A stretch of DNA of 44,585 nt from Campylobacter coli LMG 9860 (GTDB taxonomy: Bacteria > Campylobacterota > Campylobacteria > Campylobacterales > Campylobacteraceae). How positions within the stretch are numbered: the stretch's first letter is position 1; each line of letters starts with the position of its first letter. The translations under genes were made by a program, and so were the position numbers. The notes under the pieces were generated by a model. That model saw only the letters and a program-made list of their open reading frames with translations, searched no databases and was not told the origin of the DNA. The stretch is from positions 1 to 44,585 of the forward strand of contig NZ_AINS01000047.1 in assembly GCF_000254135.1 (NCBI RefSeq), given 5' to 3'. Below are positions 39,646 through 44,585 of the stretch, piece by piece.

Positions 39646-40618
39646 TTCCTTGTATAATAATTTTATCTATCATGGAATCTTTTTTAATAGTCCTAAAATG
39701 CGTAAGCTTGTGTAAAAAACTTTGTTGTTGAATCTCTTGCCAAAGCTTACTATCAAATTTATTTTTGGCATAAAATTGCAATAAATGGCATTCTATATCA
39801 CTCATATTTTTATAAGTATTGTTTGAATAACCATACTTTTTTAAAAGCTCGAATATAACATGCAATACAAAATAATAATGATTGGTTATATTTTTTTCTT
39901 TTTGCCAATAATTTATTAAAATATCTCGCAATGCTGAAATAAAATGGGAATTGCTCTTAGCAATTATAAAACTACTAAGCATTTTAACCATAAAATCTTC
40001 ATTCCAATTAAAATAACCATAAGAAAAATATGGACTTTTTATAATTCTTTTTAATTTTTCTCTACTAGGTCTATTTCTTGCCCTTTCAAAAGCAAAAAAT
40101 TCCCTTGCTCTTAAATTTAGTGGAATTTTATCACTTAAAAATATGCTCGCATCACACCAAATTCCACCGTAAGTTGCTAGCAAAGACACTCTTAAAAGAT
40201 CAGAAAAAAATACTATAGTTTTTTCTCCAAAAGTTTTTTGTTTGATTTTTTCTAATACAAAATCTGGGAAATCTAAATAATCTTTTATATTTTCTTCGTT
40301 TAAAATAATAATCTTATATTCATCTCCCATTTGTCTTTGCACTGATTTAAAACATTGTCTTATCATATCACTTGCATTTTCTTCACCTTGAAACCATAGT
40401 TGCCATATGATTTTATCATCTTTAAAATCTTGCTTTTTTTTAAAAATAAATGGAGCAATTTCACCTTTTAAAAAGGGTTGTATATAATTTTCATTTAAAT
40501 ATTTACTTACTTTTGGATGCTCTATTTTGTAAGCTATATGAGCTCTTAATTTTCTTCTTAAAGGTTTTATAGGGATTAGATTGCTCAACTTATATGTTGT
40601 ATTGTTATATAAATTCAT
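39638..40618 (-). CDS. LOS glycosyltransferase, capsular-polysaccharide-synthesis family
   Basis: A 326-residue protein like the Caps_synth/GT32 group. IIWQLWFQG at 70–78, SDLLRVSLLATYGGIWCDAS at 139–158 with the DXD-type site around D156, and AFERARN are visible. By position it corresponds to Cj1137c of C. jejuni, also on the reverse strand after the Cj1136-type gene. The sugar added is not known. It is the last of three co-directional genes, after the ATPase and TOPRIM genes, with a 19-base gap and an AAAGG site, so it may share their transcript. Confidence 0.8.
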   Translation of the reverse strand: MNLYNNTTYKLSNLIPIKPLRRKLRAHIAYKIEHPKVSKYLNENYIQPFLKGEIAPFIFKKKQDFKDDKIIWQLWFQGEENASDMIRQCFKSVQRQMGDEYKIIILNEENIKDYLDFPDFVLEKIKQKTFGEKTIVFFSDLLRVSLLATYGGIWCDASIFLSDKIPLNLRAREFFAFERARNRPSREKLKRIIKSPYFSYGYFNWNEDFMVKMLSSFIIAKSNSHFISALRDILINYWQKEKNITNHYYFVLHVIFELLKKYGYSNNTYKNMSDIECHLLQFYAKNKFDSKLWQEIQQQSFLHKLTHFRTIKKDSMIDKIIIQGIN

Positions 40619-40637
40619 AGTTTTAAACCTTTTTTTG

Positions 40638-41168
40638 TTATGCTTTCAAAAAATCAATCAAAGGTTTTATGTATTCATGATCTAAATCATAATGATCTAA
40701 ACATATCTCTTTTGTTCCACTTCCGCAAGCTTGATTGTAAGCATATATGAGATTTTTATTCAATTCTTTTTCATTCAAGATTGTCCCTTTATCCTTAAGA
40801 CACTTACTATATTCTTTAAAACAAGTGATAAAATGAGGATATTTTGCTATTTTTGTTAATAAAATTTCAATTTCTTTATTGTCTTTATTGTTTGGAAATA
40901 AAAATATTTTTATTTTTTCATTTTGTAAATTTTTTAATTGTTGTTGCAAATTTTCTTTAGTTTTTTGATAATCATCATCCGCATCAAAAATTATACAAAT
41001 CTTTTCGATTCTCATATCACTTATATCTTCTTTAATTGATTTTAAATCAGAAGAAGAGAGATTATTGCCTCCTATTGGGATGGTTTCAAATTCATCTATT
41101 TTAAGATTTTTACATAATAAATCCAAAAAAATTTTATCACTTTTTCCTTCTACATAAATTTTAATCAC
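40638..41168 (-). CDS. small TOPRIM-fold protein, partner of an OLD-like ATPase
   Basis: A 176-residue protein with the TOPRIM catalytic pattern: YVEGKSD with the conserved glutamate E7 and D11, GGNN at 33–36, and IIFDADDD with D62, D64 and D66 near residue 60. This is the metal-binding core of primases, topoisomerases and OLD-family nucleases. It resembles DUF3226-type proteins, though I cannot confirm the family. The start is GTG, and its ribosome site AGAAGG lies in the last two codons of the ATPase gene, so the two are translationally coupled. A metal-dependent nuclease controlled by the ATPase is the likely role. No role in LOS synthesis can be seen. Confidence 0.75.
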   Translation of the reverse strand: MIKIYVEGKSDKIFLDLLCKNLKIDEFETIPIGGNNLSSSDLKSIKEDISDMRIEKICIIFDADDDYQKTKENLQQQLKNLQNEKIKIFLFPNNKDNKEIEILLTKIAKYPHFITCFKEYSKCLKDKGTILNEKELNKNLIYAYNQACGSGTKEICLDHYDLDHEYIKPLIDFLKA

Positions 41169-41173
41169 TTGTT

Positions 41174-42211
41174 TTACCTTCTAAGCTCTATGCCATTATT
41201 TAGCAAATCTTTTAATTGTTCCGATTGATAGTGCTTGCAATAAACATTTTCTTTATATCTATATATATTAAATACACCTAAATCTTTAAATTCTTTTTCA
41301 TTTGCCACTTTTTCAACACTGGATAAAAACTCTAAACTATGAGTAGATATAAACATTTGAATATTATTCTTTCTACTAAGTTCTATCAAAGATTCTATAA
41401 GTTTCTTGGTCGTTTTATAATGCAAACCATTTTCTATTTCATCTATAAGAATATAATTTGCTTCATTAGAAACTAAAGCACATATGTAATTAAAAAATTT
41501 TATAAAACCATAACCAAATATTTTAAGTGGAACTTTTTGATTAAAATCTAAACTTTTTATGAGAATTTCTCCATTGATTTCTTCTACATCTTTTATATTT
41601 TCATCAAAAATCTGTAAATATTTAACTAATTTTTCTTCTTTATTAGCCATACGGATATTTCTTAAAAAATAAATAGACTCAAAAGAAAATATATTAACTG
41701 GAAAATAAATAGCGTTGCTTTTATTGACATATTCTTTAGCTTGATATTGTCTTTCAACAACTCCTGTTTTTTCCTCTATATTTTTAATTTCTCTTATTGT
41801 TAAAATATTTTCTTGCTCGTTTTTTTGACATTTATGATTAAAATGTATTGTTATATCTTTATTTTCATTTAAATTATCTGATATTGAAACAATAGATGAT
41901 TGCATCAAGGATATTTTTAAGGACAACAAGATGTCTTTATTTAGTCTTGTAAATATATTTATCTTTTTATTTAAATCAAAATTATTAAATACAAATTGAA
42001 TATTTTTTTTATTTAATGGAAAATTTCTAAATACATCATAACTATAAATGAAATTTTTTATGTAATCTTGTGATAAAAGCAAATAAATAGCTTCTAAAAT
42101 ACTTGATTTACCACAATTATTTTCACCTGTAAATATATTGATATTTTTAAATTTATCAATTTCTAATTCTTTTATAAGTTTATAATTTTGAATTTTGATA
42201 TTATCGATCAT
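41174..42211 (-). CDS. AAA_15/OLD-type ATPase of a two-gene system
   Basis: A 345-residue SMC/ABC-like ATPase without membrane segments. Walker A GENNCGKS is at 29–36 after the N-terminal IDNIKIQNYKLIKELEI beta strands. The C-terminal half has a signature-like GYGFIKFFNYI, Walker B YILIDEIENGLHY and the H-loop FISTHSLEFL. The middle (about 60–230) is a divergent, charged insertion that could be a dimerisation or sensor arm. This matches the AAA_15/AAA_21 group seen in OLD, Gabija GajA and PARIS AriA. It leads a unit with the TOPRIM gene. The codon make-up looks more AT-rich than the conserved genes upstream, suggesting acquisition. Confidence 0.82.
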   Translation of the reverse strand: MIDNIKIQNYKLIKELEIDKFKNINIFTGENNCGKSSILEAIYLLLSQDYIKNFIYSYDVFRNFPLNKKNIQFVFNNFDLNKKINIFTRLNKDILLSLKISLMQSSIVSISDNLNENKDITIHFNHKCQKNEQENILTIREIKNIEEKTGVVERQYQAKEYVNKSNAIYFPVNIFSFESIYFLRNIRMANKEEKLVKYLQIFDENIKDVEEINGEILIKSLDFNQKVPLKIFGYGFIKFFNYICALVSNEANYILIDEIENGLHYKTTKKLIESLIELSRKNNIQMFISTHSLEFLSSVEKVANEKEFKDLGVFNIYRYKENVYCKHYQSEQLKDLLNNGIELRR

Positions 42212-42238
42212 AAATTATTCTACCTTAAAAATCAATGT

Positions 42239-42244
42239 TTTATA
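42239..42244 (-). promoter_or_regulatory. candidate -10 for the ATPase–TOPRIM unit
   Basis: TATAAA on the minus strand lies about 28 bases before the ATPase ATG. An AAGG ribosome site is present between them. This is a moderate match only. Confidence 0.35.
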
Positions 42245-42275
42245 CTTTTATTTTAGTACTTAATTAATTTGTTAT

Positions 42276-42314
42276 TGATATGATATCAAATGATATTATT
42301 ATGATATCATATCA
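42276..42314. promoter_or_regulatory. perfect inverted repeat between the ATPase and YibB-family genes
   Basis: TGATATGATATCA (42276–42288) and TGATATCATATCA (42302–42314) are exact reverse complements separated by 13 bases. Each arm also contains the 8-bp palindrome TGATATCA, and the two copies are spaced 21 bp apart, two helical turns. A further TGATAT lies between them at 42291. It could be a cooperative operator for both divergent genes or a hairpin in a leader RNA. Confidence 0.6.
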
Positions 42315-42338
42315 TAAAAAATATTAAGGTTTATATAA

Positions 42339-43262
42339 ATGGAAGAGTTAACCATCGTTACTGCTTTTTATAATGTAGGTAGAACCACAAGAAGCAATGA
42401 ACAATACTTGTCTTATTTTGATTTTTGGGCGGGTTTAAAAAACAAAGTAATCATTTATACTACGGATGATATGAAAGAATCTATTTTAGAGATTAGAAAA
42501 AAACACAATCTAGAAGATAAAACCATCATCATTACAAAAGATTTGAAAGAATTTGATGAGCAAAGCCTTGAAAAAATCAAAGACACTTTCAACAAATATG
42601 ATCAAACTCTAAATAGAAAAAATCCAAGAAATATCGAGTGCAACAATCCATTATATTGCTATTTAATGTATTTAAAACCTTTTTTTGTTGTTGATGCCAT
42701 AGAAAGAAATTTAACCGGCGAAAATGTAATGTGGCTTGATTTCGGATTTAATCATGGAGATGAATTTTTCACAAACAGAGCACAATTTAATTTTTTACTA
42801 GAAAAACAAGAAATTATCAATGAAGAAAAAATTAACTTTTTTTCCGTTAAGGAAGAGGAATATAAAAATATTGCTAATGTATATTTCAATATGGAACCTT
42901 TTATAATGGGGGGGCTGATTTTTACTAAAAGTAAAAATTGGTATATTTTCAAAGAACATATGAAAAATGCCTTAAATGCTTTTTTATCTTTTGGAATGGT
43001 TGACGATGATCAAATTATGTATTTATGGTGCACAAGAAATCACTCGAATAACTACAAAATAATACGATCTTATGAGTGGTTTGACGCTTTGTTTAATTTT
43101 ATCCCAATTAAAATTAAACAAAAATTAAGCTTCAAAAGAAAAAATAGTAAATATTATAAAATCATCAAAGAGGAAATCAAAAATTCTAAAAATAAAAATT
43201 TGATATACAAAATACAATTATATATCAAATATATCTATTATAAATTTATAAATAAAAAATGA
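42339..43262 (+). CDS. HtrL/YibB family protein in the LOS locus
   Basis: A 307-residue protein like E. coli YibB (HtrL), a family found in LPS-core loci and thought to be glycosyltransferase-related. TIVTAFYNVGRTTRS at the N-terminus and VMWLDFGFNHGDEFF with WLDFGF at 132–137 are the recognisable parts. WLDFGF may stand in for a DXD site. The C-terminal 50 residues are highly basic, possibly membrane-associated. A G7 run at 42908–42914 encodes M190-G191-G192, where slippage would cut the protein at about two-thirds. It is the only plus-strand gene between the ATPase unit and the aminotransferase. Confidence 0.7.
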   Translation: MEELTIVTAFYNVGRTTRSNEQYLSYFDFWAGLKNKVIIYTTDDMKESILEIRKKHNLEDKTIIITKDLKEFDEQSLEKIKDTFNKYDQTLNRKNPRNIECNNPLYCYLMYLKPFFVVDAIERNLTGENVMWLDFGFNHGDEFFTNRAQFNFLLEKQEIINEEKINFFSVKEEEYKNIANVYFNMEPFIMGGLIFTKSKNWYIFKEHMKNALNAFLSFGMVDDDQIMYLWCTRNHSNNYKIIRSYEWFDALFNFIPIKIKQKLSFKRKNSKYYKIIKEEIKNSKNKNLIYKIQLYIKYIYYKFINKK

Positions 43263-43267
43263 TAAAA

Positions 43268-44362
43268 CTATAATTTTTTCCAACTATTTATAATTTTTGC
43301 TGTTTCGCTAATTTCATCTTGCGTCATTACGGGTGAAATTGGCAAAGATAAAACTTCAACATGAATCTGCTCTGTTATTGGGAAATTTAAATGATTGTAT
43401 TCTTTATAACACTCTTGTTTATGTGGCGGTATGGGATAATGAATTAAAGTTTGCACCCCATTTTTCATCAAATACTCTTGTAAATCATTGCGATTTTTGG
43501 TACGAATAACAAAAAGATGCCAAACATGATTTTCTTCTTCTTCATAAAAAGGCAAAATTATATCTTTATGTTTTATATTTTCTAAATAATATTTAGCAAT
43601 CTTTCTTCTTTTTCGATTGTCCTCATCTAAATATTTTAATTTGATATCTAAAATTCCTGCTTGAATTTCATCAAGTCTTGAATTTAAACCTGTATAAAGA
43701 TTTTCATATTTTTTATGAGAACCATAATTTGCTAAAGCTCTAATTTTTAAAATAAGTTTTTCATCATTACTCACTACACATCCACCATCTCCTAGTGCAC
43801 CTAAATTTTTACCAGGATAAAATGAAAAAGCTGCCGCATCACCTAAATTTCCAACTCTTTTTTTATCATACACCGCCCCATGTGCTTGAGCGCAATCTTC
43901 TATGATTTTAAGATTATATTTTTTGGCTATTTTTTGTATTTTAGACATATCTGTTGCTAAGCCATAAAGATGCACCACCATAATAGCCTTTGTTTTAGAA
44001 GTGATTTTTTCCTCAATCAAATCAGGGTTTATATTATAAGTATTTATATCAGGCTCTACAAAAATAGGCTTGCAACCATTATCGGTTATCGCTAAAACAG
44101 AAGCAATATAGGTATTTGCAGGAACTATAATTTCATCCTCATTGCCAAATCCATAAGCTTTGATAATAAGTCTTAAAGCATCAAGTCCATTTGCAACACC
44201 GACACAACCCTTCACGCCGCAATATGCAGAGAAATTCTCTTCAAAAATTTTATTTTGCTCGCCTAATATATACCAACCACTATTAATAACTTCATTTATT
44301 TTATCTTTTATTTCATTTTCAAATCTTGTATTAATTTTGCGTAGATCTAAAAAATTAATCAT
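43268..44362 (-). CDS. sugar 3-aminotransferase, QdtB/FdtB type
   Basis: A PLP-dependent DegT/DnrJ/EryC1-family enzyme of 364 residues. The PLP lysine is K185 in [17 protein letters not shown], and [10 protein letters not shown] holds the PLP-pairing aspartate. The tightly family-typical [11 protein letters not shown] start and [13 protein letters not shown] point to dTDP-3-keto-6-deoxyhexose 3-aminotransferases (QdtB, FdtB). That would yield a 3-amino-3,6-dideoxyhexose such as Qui3N, reported for some Campylobacter LOS. The dTDP-sugar synthesis genes (rmlA, rmlB, qdtA, qdtC) would be expected just beyond the window. Its AGGA ribosome site lies in the end of the small gene before it. Confidence 0.82.
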   Translation of the reverse strand: MINFLDLRKINTRFENEIKDKINEVINSGWYILGEQNKIFEENFSAYCGVKGCVGVANGLDALRLIIKAYGFGNEDEIIVPANTYIASVLAITDNGCKPIFVEPDINTYNINPDLIEEKITSKTKAIMVVHLYGLATDMSKIQKIAKKYNLKIIEDCAQAHGAVYDKKRVGNLGDAAAFSFYPGKNLGALGDGGCVVSNDEKLILKIRALANYGSHKKYENLYTGLNSRLDEIQAGILDIKLKYLDEDNRKRRKIAKYYLENIKHKDIILPFYEEEENHVWHLFVIRTKNRNDLQEYLMKNGVQTLIHYPIPPHKQECYKEYNHLNFPITEQIHVEVLSLPISPVMTQDEISETAKIINSWKKL

Positions 44363-44366
44363 ATTG

Positions 44367-44573
44367 TTATCCTAGTAATAAAATACTTATAAACACCATA
44401 ATAATTATACTTGAAAATATAAGAGAATAATTAAAAAGTTTTTTATATTTTCTATATTTTTCTATTGTTTTATCTTGTTTAATATATTTTGCAATATCAA
44501 CATAATCTTTGAAGCTAAAATTATATCTTTCTCTTAATATTTTAATATTTTTTTTATTATTATAAAAATTCAT
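44367..44573 (-). CDS. small membrane protein, unrecognised
   Basis: 68 residues. A charged N-terminal part (1–47), rich in Lys, Tyr and Asn, precedes one strong hydrophobic helix (about 48–67), so it is likely C-terminally anchored in the inner membrane. The ATG at 44571–44573 has an in-frame TAG four codons upstream, so the frame is closed and not the tail of a longer gene in this frame. It ends four bases before the aminotransferase start and supplies its ribosome site, suggesting coupled translation. I know no family for it. A decayed C-terminus of a larger glycan gene cannot be excluded. Confidence 0.5.
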   Translation of the reverse strand: MNFYNNKKNIKILRERYNFSFKDYVDIAKYIKQDKTIEKYRKYKKLFNYSLIFSSIIIMVFISILLLG

Positions 44574-44585
44574 TATTTTCTAATA

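Overview
The window is a continuous piece of a low-GC (about 30%) Campylobacter chromosome. Gene order and protein sequences match my memory of the Campylobacter jejuni metK–pgl–LOS segment (Cj1095 to Cj1137c). Several proteins (PglB, Aat, WaaM) differ from the C. jejuni versions I remember at many positions, while others (PglC, CheY) are nearly the same, so Campylobacter coli is the most likely source. That species call is from memory and was not tested by a search.

Layout. (1) 1–1.7 kb: the end of a plus-strand gene, a decayed gene remnant, and metK on the minus strand. (2) 1.8–14.0 kb: a tightly packed plus-strand run of thirteen genes, many overlapping by 1–8 bases: sstT, pyrB, pepF, an SspB-like protein, a UvrD/PcrA helicase, truB, csrA, ispE, smpB, a thioredoxin-like lipoprotein, clpS, clpA, aat. 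It is rich in translation rescue and targeted proteolysis. (3) 14.1–20.6 kb: msrB–marC, a DUF455 ferritin-like gene, and a minus-strand run cheY–prmA–ftsH–psd-like–pssA. (4) 20.8–34.1 kb: the pgl N-glycosylation operon, read on the minus strand from gne through pglK, H, I, J, B, A, C, D, E to F. It makes UDP-diNAcBac, builds a heptasaccharide on undecaprenyl phosphate, flips it (PglK) and transfers it to periplasmic asparagines (PglB). The wlaJ and pglG genes of C. jejuni are missing. (5) 34.2–44.6 kb: an exonuclease gene, then the lipooligosaccharide (LOS) locus. Its conserved start is waaC, waaM and a two-domain glucosyltransferase. The variable outer part holds two glycosyltransferases, a YibB/HtrL-family protein, a QdtB/FdtB-like sugar aminotransferase and a small membrane protein.

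The most unusual content is a two-gene unit inside the variable LOS region, at 40638–42211. It encodes an OLD/AAA_15-type ATPase and a small TOPRIM-fold protein, translationally coupled, with a perfect 13-bp inverted repeat upstream. This pairing resembles split OLD/PARIS-type anti-phage systems and has no evident role in glycan synthesis. Other points of interest are a hypothetical protein (5613–6050) with the pattern of the ClpXP adaptor SspB, a phosphatidylserine decarboxylase homologue lacking the pyruvoyl-forming serine, a G7 tract in the YibB-family gene, and operator-like dyads over the metK and waaC promoters. I saw no tRNA, rRNA, insertion sequence or CRISPR array.
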